64,000 bases of DNA, taken from the NCBI RefSeq assembly GCF_900187355.1, contig NZ_LT906451.1:235001-299000 (forward strand). Reading direction: 5' to 3'. The notes beneath the pieces are model-generated. The model was not told where the DNA came from. It saw only the letters and a list, made by a program, of their open reading frames with translations, and searched no databases. Made by a program: the position numbers and the translations under genes. This stretch comes from Legionella lansingensis. GTDB lineage: Bacteria > Pseudomonadota > Gammaproteobacteria > Legionellales > Legionellaceae. The number at the start of each line of letters is the position of its first letter. Positions within the stretch are counted from its first letter, which is position 1. Of this stretch, positions 26,121-36,229 are shown piece by piece.

Positions 26121-26423
26121 GTGGCTAAAAAATCAATGCTCGCCCGCGAACATAAAAGAGCTAAACTTGTCGCGAAATATAGAGAGCGAAGAAATAAACT
26201 AAAGACATTAATTAAATCGTCTACGGATTTTGATGCAGTTATGGAAGCTCAAGCTCAATTAGCCAAGCTTCCTATTAACTCTAATCCAGTAAGGCACAGC
26301 ACGCGTTGTCAGCAATGCGGGCGTCCGCATGCTGTTTATCGCAAATTTGGACTATGTAGGATTTGCTTAAGACAGCAATTAATGACTGGTAACGTCACTG
26401 GCGGTCGTAAATCCAGCTGGTAA
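26121..26423 (+). CDS. rpsN: 30S ribosomal protein S14, long form with zinc cysteines
   Basis: S14 binds 16S rRNA in the head. The product has 100 residues, the long form typical of proteobacteria, yet it keeps four cysteines (C63, C66, C79, C82) in a CxxC-x12-CxxC arrangement that could bind zinc. From memory, E. coli long S14 lacks this motif, which is otherwise typical of the short form. The start is GTG after AAAGGG. Confidence 0.96.
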   Translation: MAKKSMLAREHKRAKLVAKYRERRNKLKTLIKSSTDFDAVMEAQAQLAKLPINSNPVRHSTRCQQCGRPHAVYRKFGLCRICLRQQLMTGNVTGGRKSSW

Positions 26424-26446
26424 ATTTTATTCTATGGAGAACAACT

Positions 26447-26842
26447 GTGAGTATGCATGATCCTGTTGCTGACATGTTGACTAGAATTCGTAATGGTCAG
26501 CAAGCTAAACATCAGAGCGTAACCCTAAATTCATCTAAGTTGAAAGAAGAAATTGCTAGGGTATTAAAAGAAGAAGGTTATATATTGGACTATAGTGTAC
26601 AGTCTCTTGAGAATAATCTTAAATCAATTACGTTGCAATTGAAGTATTATCACGGTAGACCTGTAATTGAACGTATTTTGCGTATTAGTCGCCCTGGTTT
26701 AAGGGTTTATAAATCGTTCAAGGATTTACCTTCAATACCTGGTTTTGGAATTGCCATTCTTTCTACCTCTAAAGGGGTAATGAGTCATGTTGCAGCTAAA
26801 AGGCAAGGGGTGGGTGGTGAAGTTCTTTGTGAAGTGGCCTAA
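26447..26842 (+). CDS. rpsH: 30S ribosomal protein S8
   Basis: S8 binds the central domain of 16S rRNA and in E. coli represses the spc operon. It has 131 residues, with GTG chosen because it is six bases after GGAGA; the ATG two codons later is poorly spaced. C-terminal [18 protein letters not shown] is the family signature. Confidence 0.96.
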   Translation: MSMHDPVADMLTRIRNGQQAKHQSVTLNSSKLKEEIARVLKEEGYILDYSVQSLENNLKSITLQLKYYHGRPVIERILRISRPGLRVYKSFKDLPSIPGFGIAILSTSKGVMSHVAAKRQGVGGEVLCEVA

Positions 26843-26859
26843 TACTTGAGAGGAATGAT

Positions 26860-27402
26860 ATGTCTAGAGTAGCAAAAGCCCCAATTAATTTGCCTGCGAA
26901 TGTTGAGCTTACGATAGAAAAAGATACCCTAACTGTTAAGGGGCCAAAAGGGTCACTCGTTCAACATTATAATAAGCTGGTTAGTGTTAGTAAAAGTAAA
27001 GAGAATAACAATCAAATTATATTTAAGCCGGCTTCCAATGACCCCAATGCTTGGGCGCAAGCAGGAACAGTTCGTGCTTTGGTAAATAACATGGTTAAAG
27101 GTGTCACTACTGGTTTTGATGTGACACTCGAACTAGTAGGAGTAGGGTATCGTGCTCAGGCTGGTGGAAAAACAGTAACCATGTCTTTAGGTTTTTCACA
27201 TCCCGTTGAATATCATCTACCTCAAGGTGTGACGGTTGAGACTCCTAATAACACGACGATTATTATTCGTGGTATTGATAAGCAGTTGCTTGGACAAGTG
27301 GCTTCAGAAATCCGCGGTTTCAGACCCCCAGAACCCTATAAAGGTAAGGGTGTCAAATATGCTGGTGAAGTTATTGTTCGTAAAGAAGCCAAGAAGAAAT
27401 AA
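26860..27402 (+). CDS. rplF: 50S ribosomal protein L6
   Basis: L6 lies near the sarcin-ricin loop and factor-binding site. The 180-residue protein has two repeated folds and the C-terminal signature RPPEPYKGKGVKYAGE. Ribosome binding site GAGAGGAA. Confidence 0.97.
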   Translation: MSRVAKAPINLPANVELTIEKDTLTVKGPKGSLVQHYNKLVSVSKSKENNNQIIFKPASNDPNAWAQAGTVRALVNNMVKGVTTGFDVTLELVGVGYRAQAGGKTVTMSLGFSHPVEYHLPQGVTVETPNNTTIIIRGIDKQLLGQVASEIRGFRPPEPYKGKGVKYAGEVIVRKEAKKK

Positions 27403-27411
27403 GGTGCAAAA

Positions 27412-27774
27412 ATGAGTAATAAAGAAAAAGCCCGTATCCGACGCAGTTTGAAGGCAAAAATTATTCAAGGTCGCAATCCTGAAAGACCAAGACTTGTGGT
27501 TCATAGAAGTGGCTCACATATCTATTCTCAGATTGTCGTTCGTGAAGCTCGTGGGGACAAAGTACTTGTTTGCTCATCTACTTTGGATCGTGAGTTAAAG
27601 TCTAAGCTTTCGGGAACTAAGATAGAGCAAGCCCAACAAGTTGGTAAGCTCTTAGGTAAACGAGCAAAGGCTAAAAAGATAAGTGATGTTTCCTTCGATC
27701 GTGCAGGTTATAAATATCACGGGAGAGTTAAAGCTTTGGCCGAAGGTGCGCGTGAAGCTGGGTTGAATTTTTAA
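27412..27774 (+). CDS. rplR: 50S ribosomal protein L18
   Basis: L18 carries 5S rRNA into the large subunit with L5. It has 120 residues, a basic N-terminus and the C-terminal FDRAGYKYHGRVKALAEGAR signature. Nine bases separate it from both neighbours. Confidence 0.97.
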   Translation: MSNKEKARIRRSLKAKIIQGRNPERPRLVVHRSGSHIYSQIVVREARGDKVLVCSSTLDRELKSKLSGTKIEQAQQVGKLLGKRAKAKKISDVSFDRAGYKYHGRVKALAEGAREAGLNF

Positions 27775-27783
27775 GGAACGGTT

Positions 27784-28293
27784 ATGTCATTTGATGAAAT
27801 TCAAAAAAGTGACGGCTACCAAGAAAAGTTGGTATCTGTAACTCGTACAGCCAAAGTAGTTAAGGGCGGTCGTGTTTTTGGCTTTGCCGTATTAGTGGTT
27901 GTCGGTGATGGTAAAGGCAAAGTAGGCTTTGGGCGAGGTAAAGCCAGAGAAGTGCCTATCGCGATTCAAAAAGCAATGGATCAAGCTAGAAAGAACATGG
28001 TTTATATTCCATTAGCTGGTAATACCATCTACCATGAAATTACCTGGAACTATGGAGCTTCTAAAGTATTTATGAAGCCTGCGAGTGAAGGTACAGGAAT
28101 CATTGCGGGTGGTGCAATGCGTGCTGTGCTTGAGGTTTTGGGAGTACAAAATATCCTTGCAAAAAGCATTGGCTCAACCAATCCAAGTAACATTGTACGA
28201 GCTACGATTAGCGCGCTTACTAATATTGGAACACCTGATTATGTTGCTGCGAAGCGCGGAAAGTCAGTTGCAGAAGTCATGGCGGAAGAATAA
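27784..28293 (+). CDS. rpsE: 30S ribosomal protein S5
   Basis: S5 contributes to decoding fidelity and the mRNA entry tunnel. It has 169 residues with the N-terminal double-stranded-RNA-binding fold ([19 protein letters not shown]) and [18 protein letters not shown]. The stop overlaps the rpmD start (TAATG). Confidence 0.97.
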   Translation: MSFDEIQKSDGYQEKLVSVTRTAKVVKGGRVFGFAVLVVVGDGKGKVGFGRGKAREVPIAIQKAMDQARKNMVYIPLAGNTIYHEITWNYGASKVFMKPASEGTGIIAGGAMRAVLEVLGVQNILAKSIGSTNPSNIVRATISALTNIGTPDYVAAKRGKSVAEVMAEE

Positions 28294-28478
28294 TGAGCAA
28301 GAAAATTAAAATCACATTGGTGAAAAGCACCATCGGACGTAAGCCAAAGCATAAAGATATAGTTAAGCAACTTGGTTTAGGAAAATTGAATAGTAGTGTT
28401 GTTCAACAAGATACTCCTGCTATTAGAGGGCTGATTAACATTGTGAACTACCTAGTACAAGTTGAGGAAGGTGCGTAA
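28293..28478 (+). CDS. rpmD: 50S ribosomal protein L30
   Basis: A 61-residue L30 with the signature [18 protein letters not shown]. One-base overlaps (TAATG) with rpsE and rplO indicate translational coupling. Confidence 0.95.
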   Translation: MSKKIKITLVKSTIGRKPKHKDIVKQLGLGKLNSSVVQQDTPAIRGLINIVNYLVQVEEGA

Positions 28479-28912
28479 TGAATCTGAATTCACTATCTCC
28501 AGATCCTGGTTCACGTCCAAATAGAAGACGTGTTGGTAGAGGAATTGGCTCTGGTTTAGGTAAAACCTGTGGGAAAGGACATAAGGGGCAAAAGGCTCGT
28601 GCAGGCGGTTTTCACAAGATAAACTTTGAAGGTGGACAAATGCCTATCCAGCGTCGTCTTCCTAAAATGGGCTTTAAATCGCGTGTTGCACGTTCAATTG
28701 ATCAAGTGACTCTGAATGAATTGGCTGCTTTAGGTGCAGAGAGCATTGATCTCCAGGTATTAAAAGATTCTGGCTTGGTTAATAAATCAATTCGTGAAGT
28801 TAAGGTTATTTTATCTGGCGAATTAAATGTTTCTCTTAAGTTAAAGGGGTTGCGTGTAACCAAAGGTGCCCGCGCAGCTATAGAGCAAGCTGGCGGCAGT
28901 ATTGAAGAGTGA
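28478..28912 (+). CDS. rplO: 50S ribosomal protein L15
   Basis: L15 is a late-assembly 50S protein. The 144-residue product has the glycine-rich N-terminal extension ([20 protein letters not shown]) and [16 protein letters not shown] at the C-terminus. secY follows immediately. Confidence 0.97.
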   Translation: MNLNSLSPDPGSRPNRRRVGRGIGSGLGKTCGKGHKGQKARAGGFHKINFEGGQMPIQRRLPKMGFKSRVARSIDQVTLNELAALGAESIDLQVLKDSGLVNKSIREVKVILSGELNVSLKLKGLRVTKGARAAIEQAGGSIEE

Positions 28913-28914
28913 CT

Positions 28915-30243
28915 ATGAATAACCAGAGGCAAACATCTAGCCAATCTCGCGGTGGATTGGCTGAATTAAAATCACGATTGATATTTGTCATACTTGGAAT
29001 TTTAGTCTACAGATTAGGTGCGCATATTCCTGTTCCGGGCTTAGATCCGCAGAAATTAGCCAATTTTTTTGGTGAACAACAGAATACCATCTTTGGTCTA
29101 TTCAATATGTTTTCTGGTGGAGCTTTGTCGCGCGTTACTGTTTTTGCAATAGGAATCATGCCCTATATCTCTGCATCCATCATTATTCAGCTTTTTTCAG
29201 TTGTTTCGCCAAAGCTTGAACAACTCAAGAAAGAAGGTGAATCTGGACGCAGAAAAATCAACCAGTATACTCGCTACCTAACTCTAGTCCTGGCCATTTT
29301 CCAATCCTTAGGTATGGCTAGATGGTTAGCGGGTCAACAAATTGCGCTGCATGCAGATATATTTTTCTACTTTACAGCGGTTGTCACACTGGTGACCGGT
29401 ACAATGTTCTTGATGTGGTTAGGGGAACAAATCACCGAGAAAGGAGTGGGCAATGGAATATCACTCATTATTTTTGCAGGTATTGTTTCAAGTATGCCTC
29501 ATGCTATTGCTTCTGTATTCCAACAGGTTAAAGAAGGACAGATGCAGGCTCTGACTTTACTTCTGATTGGTGTTATTGTTGTGTTAGTTACTGGTTTTGT
29601 GGTCTTCATGGAAAGAGCGCAGCGACGTATAAGGGTTAACTACGCACAGCGAACGCATGGTCGTAAGGTATATGCTGCGCAGACAAGCCACTTGCCATTG
29701 AAGATTAATATGTCGGGAGTTATCCCACCAATTTTTGCTTCAAGCATCATTTTATTACCAGCTACTCTTGCACAATTCTTTGCCAAAGGTAGAGGTATGG
29801 ATTGGCTTGCTGATATTGGTATGGCGCTTTCCCCAGGACAACCGCTTTATCTGATTATTTATGCTGCTGCTATCCTGTTTTTTGCTTTTTTCTATGCGGC
29901 ATTGGTATTTAATCCTAAAGATACGGCCGATAATTTAAAGAAATCAGGAGCTTACATTCCTGGTATACGTCCCGGTGAACAAACAACTCGCTATATCGAT
30001 TCAGTGATGACTCGCTTAACTTTAGTGGGTGCTATTTATTTAGTGCTTGTTTGTTTATTGCCACAAATTTTAATGTATACCTGGCATGTGCCTTTTTATT
30101 TTGGTGGAACTTCGCTGTTAATCATCGTTGTGGTAATTATGGATTTTGTCGCTCAAGTACAAGCTCATTTGATGACACAACAATATGATTCCTTGATGAA
30201 AAAAGCCAATTTTAGAGGGACCAAGTTGCCTGGTCTTTTATGA
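28915..30243 (+). CDS. secY: preprotein translocase subunit SecY
   Basis: SecY is the channel of the Sec translocon. It has 442 residues from the ATG at 28915; a GTG at 28909 overlapping the rplO stop would add two residues. Ten hydrophobic segments are expected, beginning at about residue 22, with the plug region around [10 protein letters not shown] and the cytosolic loops containing [11 protein letters not shown] and [10 protein letters not shown]. Gene order rplO-secY-rpmJ is standard. Confidence 0.97.
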   Translation: MNNQRQTSSQSRGGLAELKSRLIFVILGILVYRLGAHIPVPGLDPQKLANFFGEQQNTIFGLFNMFSGGALSRVTVFAIGIMPYISASIIIQLFSVVSPKLEQLKKEGESGRRKINQYTRYLTLVLAIFQSLGMARWLAGQQIALHADIFFYFTAVVTLVTGTMFLMWLGEQITEKGVGNGISLIIFAGIVSSMPHAIASVFQQVKEGQMQALTLLLIGVIVVLVTGFVVFMERAQRRIRVNYAQRTHGRKVYAAQTSHLPLKINMSGVIPPIFASSIILLPATLAQFFAKGRGMDWLADIGMALSPGQPLYLIIYAAAILFFAFFYAALVFNPKDTADNLKKSGAYIPGIRPGEQTTRYIDSVMTRLTLVGAIYLVLVCLLPQILMYTWHVPFYFGGTSLLIIVVVIMDFVAQVQAHLMTQQYDSLMKKANFRGTKLPGLL

Positions 30244-30262
30244 TTTATTATTGGAGTTTTTA

Positions 30263-30376
30263 ATGAAAGTTAGAGCATCAGTAAAGCGACTTTGTCGCAA
30301 CTGCAAGATTATTAAGCGTAATGGAACTATCCGCGTTATATGCAAAGATGCACGGCATAAACAAAAACAGGGTTAA
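30263..30376 (+). CDS. rpmJ: 50S ribosomal protein L36 (zinc-binding form)
   Basis: A 37-residue protein beginning [19 protein letters not shown] and ending KQKQG, preceded by TTGGAG. Zinc ligands C11, C14, C27 and H32 are all present, so this is the zinc-containing type. It sits between secY and rpsM as in E. coli. Confidence 0.97.
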   Translation: MKVRASVKRLCRNCKIIKRNGTIRVICKDARHKQKQG

Positions 30377-30456
30377 ATCTTTGCTTGATTTTGGATCATT
30401 ATAATAGTATTCTTCTGTCCCTTTGTGGCAGAGCAAAATAACGTTCGGAGAGACTA

Positions 30457-30813
30457 ATGGCTCGTATTGCAGGTGTTAATATACCGGATCATAAACACAT
30501 CGTGATAGCACTTACCTCGATTTATGGTATTGGCAAATCGACAGCAATTAATTTATGTGAGGCTGTAGGAATTGATGCATCAACAAAGGTATCTCAATTG
30601 CCTGAAGAAAAGCTCGAAGCTTTGCGTGCAGAGATCGCTAAAATGACTGTAGAAGGTGACTTACGTCGTGTTGTAACCATGAATATTAAACGACTTATGG
30701 ATCTTGGCTGCTATCGTGGTCTTCGCCATCGTCGTGGCTTACCGTTGCGTGGACAGCGCACAAAAACGAACGCTCGTACTCGTAAAGGTCGACGTAAGAC
30801 TAGCAATATCTAA
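30457..30813 (+). CDS. rpsM: 30S ribosomal protein S13
   Basis: S13 contacts the P-site tRNA and bridges to the 50S subunit. It has 118 residues with [20 protein letters not shown] at the start and the basic tail [13 protein letters not shown]. The 80 bp before it contain a TATAAT at 30400-30405 but no good -35, so a separate alpha-operon promoter is possible and unproven. Confidence 0.97.
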   Translation: MARIAGVNIPDHKHIVIALTSIYGIGKSTAINLCEAVGIDASTKVSQLPEEKLEALRAEIAKMTVEGDLRRVVTMNIKRLMDLGCYRGLRHRRGLPLRGQRTKTNARTRKGRRKTSNI

Positions 30814-30833
30814 ATTATATGTAGGAAAGAAAG

Positions 30834-31232
30834 ATGGCTATAAGTAAGGCAAAGCAACAAAAAACAAGAAAAAAGGTAAAACGCGTGGTATCTGATGGTA
30901 TCGTTCATATTCATGCTTCTTTCAACAATACCATTGTAACGTTTACCGATCGCCAAGGTAATGCATTGTGTTGGGCAACTGCAGGCGGTTCCGGATTTCG
31001 AGGCTCTAGGAAGAGTACGCCTTATGCTGCCCAAGTTGCAACTGAGAAGGCTTCTGCTGTTGCAAAAGAGTATGGCATGAAGTCTGTTGCGGTATTTATT
31101 GATGGTCCTGGACCAGGTCGCGAGTCTACGATTCGTGAATTGATATCACAGGATTTTAAAATTGTTGAGATAACCGATGTAACTGGCATACCTCATAATG
31201 GATGTAAGCCACCCAAAAAACGTCGCGTATAA
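30834..31232 (+). CDS. rpsK: 30S ribosomal protein S11
   Basis: S11 lies in the platform near the E site. The 132-residue protein has [20 protein letters not shown] and the C-terminal [19 protein letters not shown] signature. Confidence 0.97.
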   Translation: MAISKAKQQKTRKKVKRVVSDGIVHIHASFNNTIVTFTDRQGNALCWATAGGSGFRGSRKSTPYAAQVATEKASAVAKEYGMKSVAVFIDGPGPGRESTIRELISQDFKIVEITDVTGIPHNGCKPPKKRRV

Positions 31233-31247
31233 AATCAGGAGTTTTTA

Positions 31248-31868
31248 ATGGCTAGATACCTTGGTCCAAAATGTAAATTATCACGTAGAGAAGGTACGGA
31301 TCTATTTTTAAAAAGCGGTGTTCGCGATCATAAATCTAAATGTAAATCTGAAAAACTTCCGGGACAGCATGGTGCGAATAAGCCACGCTTGGGTGATTAT
31401 GGTCTTCAGTTACGTGAAAAACAAAAAATTAGACGTCTTTATGGTATATTGGAAAGACAATTTCGTAATTACTATAAAAAGGCGGCTCGACAAACAGGTT
31501 CAACCGGTGAAAACCTGATGATTCTGCTCGAGCGACGTCTTGATAATGTCGTTTATCGTATGGGTTTTGCCAGCACTCGTGCCGAAGCCAGACAACTGGT
31601 TGCGCACAAAGCTGTTTTAGTAAATGAGCAAGTGGTTAACATCCCTTCTTATTTAGTAAAACCTGGTGACGTCATTTCAATTCGCCAAAAAGCGAAGGGA
31701 CAAGGGCGAGTCCAAGCTGCTATGGCACTCTCTGAACAACGTGCTCCCTGTGATTGGTTGGCTGTTGATTCAAGTGCATTAAAAGGCACGTATAACAATT
31801 CGCCTACACTAAATGATTTAGCAAGCTATTATAACGTTAATTTAGTTGTAGAACTTTACTCTAAGTAA
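31248..31868 (+). CDS. rpsD: 30S ribosomal protein S4
   Basis: S4 starts 30S assembly and in E. coli represses the alpha operon. The 206-residue protein contains the S4 RNA-binding domain ([20 protein letters not shown]). A CAGGAG site lies ahead of the ATG. Confidence 0.97.
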   Translation: MARYLGPKCKLSRREGTDLFLKSGVRDHKSKCKSEKLPGQHGANKPRLGDYGLQLREKQKIRRLYGILERQFRNYYKKAARQTGSTGENLMILLERRLDNVVYRMGFASTRAEARQLVAHKAVLVNEQVVNIPSYLVKPGDVISIRQKAKGQGRVQAAMALSEQRAPCDWLAVDSSALKGTYNNSPTLNDLASYYNVNLVVELYSK

Positions 31869-31885
31869 GCTCGGAGACAAACCGA

Positions 31886-32872
31886 ATGGATATACATGAA
31901 ATGATGACGCCATCTGTACTTAAAGTAGATGCTAAGTCGCCTTACCACTCACGAGTCGTACTTGAGCCTTTAGAGCGTGGCTATGGCCATACACTAGGTA
32001 ATGCGCTAAGGCGGATACTTTTATCCTCTATGCCAGGCTATGCTATTACAGAGGTATCTATTGATGGTGTTTTGCATGAATACTCTACTATAGAAGGAGT
32101 ACAAGAGGATGTGGTTGACATTCTGCTCAACCTTAAGCAAGTGGCCATTAAACTTACAACTGGCAACGAGGCTCTCCTTACTTTAAGTAAGCAGGGGCCA
32201 TGTCAAGTAACCGCTGGTGATATTCAATTGACCCATGGTCAAGAGATAATTAACCCTGAGTTGGTTATTGCTAATCTTAATGAAAATGGCAAGCTGAACA
32301 TGACCTTGAAAGTTGAAAAAGGTGTAGGCTTCCATTCAACAGATACTTTTGTACGCGATTTAGATGATGATATTGCACGTAAGTCTGTGGGCAAGTTGAA
32401 AATTGATAATACATTTTCACCTGTAAGAAAGGTAGCTTATTTCGTCGATAATGCTCGTGTTGAAAATAGAACTGACCTTGATAAGCTGACCATTGACTTA
32501 GAAACTGATGGTACCTTAGATCCGGAAGAAGCAATACGCATATCTGCATCTATACTGCAACGACAGCTACATGCTTTTGTAGATATGAAGTTTGAAGAGT
32601 CTCGTGCAGATCATAAAGAGCGTCATGAGTTTGACCCTATCTTGCTAAGGCCAGTTGATGATCTTGAACTTACAGTTCGCTCAGCTAACTGTTTAAAAGC
32701 AGAAAATATTTACTATATTGGTGATTTGGTTCAAAAAACTGAAAATGAATTGTTGAAGACACCAAATTTAGGCAAGAAATCTCTCACTGAAATTAAAGAC
32801 GTACTTGCTTCACGCTCTTTATCATTGGGAATGAAGCTAGAAAATTGGCCGCCAGCAAATCTTGGCGAGTAA
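31886..32872 (+). CDS. rpoA: DNA-directed RNA polymerase alpha subunit
   Basis: Alpha dimerises to nucleate RNA polymerase assembly, and its C-terminal domain binds UP elements and activators. The 328-residue protein shows the N-terminal [20 protein letters not shown] block and a C-terminal domain with [20 protein letters not shown] and [14 protein letters not shown]. Length matches E. coli (329). Confidence 0.98.
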   Translation: MDIHEMMTPSVLKVDAKSPYHSRVVLEPLERGYGHTLGNALRRILLSSMPGYAITEVSIDGVLHEYSTIEGVQEDVVDILLNLKQVAIKLTTGNEALLTLSKQGPCQVTAGDIQLTHGQEIINPELVIANLNENGKLNMTLKVEKGVGFHSTDTFVRDLDDDIARKSVGKLKIDNTFSPVRKVAYFVDNARVENRTDLDKLTIDLETDGTLDPEEAIRISASILQRQLHAFVDMKFEESRADHKERHEFDPILLRPVDDLELTVRSANCLKAENIYYIGDLVQKTENELLKTPNLGKKSLTEIKDVLASRSLSLGMKLENWPPANLGE

Positions 32873-32888
32873 TATTTAGGAGTTTGTC

Positions 32889-33272
32889 ATGCGTCACCGT
32901 AATTCAGGTCGTAGTTTTAGCCGGACCAGCAGCCACAGAAAAGCCATGTTCTCTAATATGTGTGTTTCTCTTATTGAGTATGAGCTGATTAAAACTACAT
33001 TGCCAAAAGCAAAAGAGCTACGTCGTTATATCGAGCCTCTTATCACTGTCAGCAAAAAAGATTCTGTTGCCTCTAGACGTTATGTTTTCGACAGATTACG
33101 CTCTAAGAGCGCTGTAGGGAAACTATTTACAACTCTGGGACCTCGTTATGTTGAGCGACCTGGTGGCTATGTCCGTGTTCTGAAATGTGGTTATCGGGCT
33201 GGTGATAATGCACCAATGGCTATTGTTGAGCTAGTGGATAGACCAGTAGAAGATACTTCTGTAGAAGAATAA
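32889..33272 (+). CDS. rplQ: 50S ribosomal protein L17
   Basis: L17 lies near the tunnel exit. It has 127 residues with [20 protein letters not shown] at the start and [18 protein letters not shown] later. Last gene of the alpha operon, followed by a strong terminator. Confidence 0.97.
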   Translation: MRHRNSGRSFSRTSSHRKAMFSNMCVSLIEYELIKTTLPKAKELRRYIEPLITVSKKDSVASRRYVFDRLRSKSAVGKLFTTLGPRYVERPGGYVRVLKCGYRAGDNAPMAIVELVDRPVEDTSVEE

Positions 33273-33282
33273 ATCTATTAAT

Positions 33283-33314
33283 GTAAAAAAGCCCGCAAGC
33301 GCGGGCTTTTTTAC
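33283..33314. terminator. bidirectional intrinsic terminator between rplQ and ssb
   Basis: GTAAAAAAGCCCGC and GCGGGCTTTTTTAC form a perfect 14-bp stem with an AAGC loop. The A run on one side and the T run on the other let it stop transcription from both convergent genes, rplQ on the plus and ssb on the minus strand. Confidence 0.92.
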
Positions 33315-33337
33315 ACATCCTTTTTTGTATCTACCCA

Positions 33338-33805
33338 TTAAAATGGGATGTCATCATCCAACTCATCAAAAGCGTTTTGTGCTGCTTCTGATACTGCTTG
33401 GGGTTTACGACCACCTTGTTGTTGTCCTTGAGATGGAACTGGCACATCATCATAGCTTGATGAACCTGTTTTGCTATCGAGCATCTGGAGATCGGTAGCA
33501 ACGATTTCGGTTGTGTAGCGATCTTGGCCTTGTTGATCCTGCCATTTGCGGGTGCGTAAGCTACCTTCGACATAGAGCTTGGAGCCTTTACGAACATATT
33601 CACCGGCAATCTCACCTAAGCGGTTAAAGCATACAACACGGTGCCATTCAGTGCGCTCTTGCTTATCTCCTGTCTGCTTATCCTTCCATGTTTCACTTGT
33701 TGCCAGAGATATGGTTGTTACGGCGTTGCCATTGGGCATATACCTCACATCAGGGTCTACCCCAACATTACCAACCAAAATTACTTTGTTGATTCCACGT
33801 GCCAT
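33338..33805 (-). CDS. ssb: single-stranded DNA-binding protein
   Basis: SSB coats single-stranded DNA and recruits repair and replication proteins. The 155-residue product has the N-terminal OB fold ([20 protein letters not shown], residues 5-24 region), a Gln/Gly/Pro-rich linker and the acidic tip DDDIPF. It lies downstream of the MFS gene on the same strand, a pairing also seen in other gammaproteobacteria. Confidence 0.97.
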   Translation of the reverse strand: MARGINKVILVGNVGVDPDVRYMPNGNAVTTISLATSETWKDKQTGDKQERTEWHRVVCFNRLGEIAGEYVRKGSKLYVEGSLRTRKWQDQQGQDRYTTEIVATDLQMLDSKTGSSSYDDVPVPSQGQQQGGRKPQAVSEAAQNAFDELDDDIPF

Positions 33806-33909
33806 TATAATTCTCCTGTGCGAAAGTTAGAGCTGGATTATAACCAATCTAGCTAGAATTGCGTAGTTAGATAAATGGATTAGTTTTGTGGTACTAGCTA
33901 TGGTGACGG

Positions 33910-35262
33910 CTATTGTTGCAGGAGTTTTGCTGCACTACCTTCTTGATAACTGGCTTTATCAACCTGCAAGTAAATGACTCCTTCAGTATGGGCAATATTA
34001 AGCTCCTTAACTCCTGCCAAGGTTTTTAAACGCCCTGCTAATTCACTAATATCTTTGATATTTTTGGAATAAGGCAAGATAAGTGTTGATAGATAAACGT
34101 CCGGTTTCATAAATAAAGCAATAGCTAACCAACACAAGGCCAAAAATGCATTCGCAAAGAATATCGCAGCATTACCATTAAATTGATATAAAAGACCTGC
34201 AGAAGCACCGCCTAAAAAGATCCCCAAGAATTGGCTACTGGAATAGATACCCAGAGCAGTGCCTTTGGTGTTTGGGTCAGCTTGCTTGGAGACCAAGGAA
34301 GGAAGAGTGGCTTCTAAAATGTTAAACGCTATGAAATAAATAAACATCAAAGGCCAGAGACTAAGCCAATACTGGCTAAAGAAGGCAAGAAAAAATTGAA
34401 CAATCGTTGTTAAGAAAACAGCGATAATGAATATTTGCTTTATTAGATGTTTCTTTTCAGCAAGTAAAATAAATGGGATCATAAAGACAAATGAGCAAAG
34501 CATTAAAGGAAGATAAAAATGCCATTGCTGATTTAAATGCCCTTGCTTAATTTGCTGCTGCAAGAGAATGGGGATCGCATAAAAAGTAGCGGTCAAAATA
34601 AAGTGTTGCAAACAGATCCCAGCATTCAGGCGTTGCAGATGCTTATTGCCAATAACTGATTTAAAGAGCGAAGGATTTGCCTCACTATCGACATGAAAAC
34701 ATTGTTTGCTTGGTGTTGGAATAACTAAATGAAGTAATAATAAACCTAATAGGGCTAGTAGCGTAGTGAGATAAAAAATTCCAGGTAAACCAAAAAGAGA
34801 AGTAAGCGCTGGACTTAAAATCATTGCTAAGCTAAACGACAGGCCTATAGTCATACCAATGACAGCCATCGCTTTGGTGCGCTGTTCATCTGGGGTTAAA
34901 TCGGCAAGTAAGGCAATCAAAACACTGCCAATCGCTCCTGTCCCTTGTAAGATACGGGCAAAAATCATCATATAAATCGAATGACTTAGGGCACCAAGCA
35001 AACTTCCCAATGCAAAAAATAATAAACCCAACGTTAATATGGGTTTTCTTCCAAACCGATCAGAAAGCATGCCGAATGGCATTTGTAATAGTCCTTGTGT
35101 CAAGCCATAACTTCCCAATGCTAGACCCATCAAAGTAGGTGTGGCTCCTTCGAGTTGGGTGGCAAAGACTGTAAACACCGGGATTAACATAAATAAGCCC
35201 AGCATACGAAAGGAGAAGATTGTAGCAATGGGAAAAACTGTTTTTAACCAGGAATACTTCAT
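33910..35262 (-). CDS. yajR: MFS efflux transporter, YajR-like
   Basis: A 450-residue major facilitator protein with about 12 hydrophobic segments and the motif-A loop GMLSDRFGRKPIL between helices 2 and 3. After the last helix a soluble C-terminal part of about 70 residues (from about 380) has the beta-alpha-beta look of the ferredoxin-like YAM domain that marks YajR. The substrate is not known; family members are treated as drug/proton antiporters. The ATG at 35262 is chosen over a TTG two codons upstream. A TTGTCT-17 bp-TACCAT promoter is possible on the minus strand around 35300-35325. Confidence 0.8.
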   Translation of the reverse strand: MKYSWLKTVFPIATIFSFRMLGLFMLIPVFTVFATQLEGATPTLMGLALGSYGLTQGLLQMPFGMLSDRFGRKPILTLGLLFFALGSLLGALSHSIYMMIFARILQGTGAIGSVLIALLADLTPDEQRTKAMAVIGMTIGLSFSLAMILSPALTSLFGLPGIFYLTTLLALLGLLLLHLVIPTPSKQCFHVDSEANPSLFKSVIGNKHLQRLNAGICLQHFILTATFYAIPILLQQQIKQGHLNQQWHFYLPLMLCSFVFMIPFILLAEKKHLIKQIFIIAVFLTTIVQFFLAFFSQYWLSLWPLMFIYFIAFNILEATLPSLVSKQADPNTKGTALGIYSSSQFLGIFLGGASAGLLYQFNGNAAIFFANAFLALCWLAIALFMKPDVYLSTLILPYSKNIKDISELAGRLKTLAGVKELNIAHTEGVIYLQVDKASYQEGSAAKLLQQ

Positions 35263-35347
35263 TAACAATGCACTTCATGACGTCATTTGCAGATGGTACA
35301 AAGTAAACGTCAAACAGACAAGAATATCTTGCATTTGTCGGGTGTGA

Positions 35348-35376
35348 TTGACAGATAATCAGAATCGCTGTAGTTT
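35348..35376 (+). promoter_or_regulatory. promoter candidate for the FabL gene
   Basis: A perfect TTGACA at 35348-35353 is followed after 17 bp by TAGTTT (35371-35376), a weak -10. It lies 28 bp ahead of the start codon. The spacing and the perfect -35 are the evidence; the -10 matches at only three of six positions. Confidence 0.45.
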
Positions 35377-35404
35377 GGTGGATTTTTCACCTAAAGGAAA
35401 AAAC

Positions 35405-36160
35405 ATGAGTTTGGTTTTTGCTAATAAAGTAGCACTCATCACCGGTGGAGCACGCGGAATAGGCAGAGCAACCGCTTTGAAATTGGCACGGGCCGGCTGT
35501 GACGTAGCCATTGTTTATTACAATAGCTCGGATGAAGCTCAAGCTTTGCTTAGAGAAATCCAACAATTAGATCGCAAGGCCATAGCTATTCAGGCTAACG
35601 TTGCGGATCATCAATCCGTCAAGGATATGTTTTCCCAATATCGTGAGCAGTTTAATCGGCTTGATTTTCTTATTAGTAATGCCGCAAGCGGTGTACTCAA
35701 ACCAGCGCTTAAGATGTCTACCAAGCATTGGCGTTGGTGTCTAGAAACGAACGCTTTAGCATTAAATCATCTGGTTACTGAAGGAAGAGAATTAATGCCG
35801 CCTAACAGTCGCGTGATCGCTCTTTCCAGTTTAGGTGCTTTAAGGGCTATACCCAATTATGCCTTTATTGGTGCATCTAAAGCGGCACTTGAGGCCTTAG
35901 TCCGCTCCTTAAGTCTTGAATTAGCGCCATTGGGCATCACTGTAAATACTGTCTCTGCTGGAGTCGTTGATACGGATGCTCTAAAGCACTTTCCTAATCG
36001 TGAACAATTGCTTGATGAATACCATTCGCGTGCATTATCCGTAGAACCGCTAACACCAGAGCATGTGGCTGATGCTATTTATCTTCTGTGTCTCCCGGAA
36101 GCAAAAATGATCAATGCTCATACATTGTTTGTTGATGCAGGCTATAGTCAGGTAGGATAG
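35405..36160 (+). CDS. fabL: enoyl-ACP reductase, FabL type
   Basis: A 251-residue short-chain dehydrogenase. The cofactor motif is GGARGIG near residue 14. The active site has Y-x6-K spacing (YAFIGASK), which marks enoyl reductases of the FabI/FabL type rather than classical Y-x3-K SDRs. It shares long blocks with Bacillus FabL as I remember it: NAASGVL, SSLG, SKAALEAL and DTDALKHFPNRE. The reaction is reduction of trans-2-enoyl-ACP with NAD(P)H, the last step of each elongation cycle. The ATG follows AAAGGAA. The ACP, dehydratase and synthases lie 2 kb downstream, suggesting a role in the same lipid module. Confidence 0.85.
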   Translation: MSLVFANKVALITGGARGIGRATALKLARAGCDVAIVYYNSSDEAQALLREIQQLDRKAIAIQANVADHQSVKDMFSQYREQFNRLDFLISNAASGVLKPALKMSTKHWRWCLETNALALNHLVTEGRELMPPNSRVIALSSLGALRAIPNYAFIGASKAALEALVRSLSLELAPLGITVNTVSAGVVDTDALKHFPNREQLLDEYHSRALSVEPLTPEHVADAIYLLCLPEAKMINAHTLFVDAGYSQVG

Positions 36161-36229
36161 GGACTGTTGACGTTTCTACTATATTGGCCGAACAGCTAGC
36201 GAACCGTCAACAACCTTCTTAGCATCTGG

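Noticed and set aside
30400..30405. TATAAT before rpsM as alpha-operon promoter
   Set aside because: No acceptable -35 at 16-18 bp and no extended -10; mentioned under rpsM only.
36167..36215. Inverted repeat GTTGACG/CGTCAAC after fabL
   Set aside because: Loop of over 30 bases and no T tract; too weak for a terminator call.
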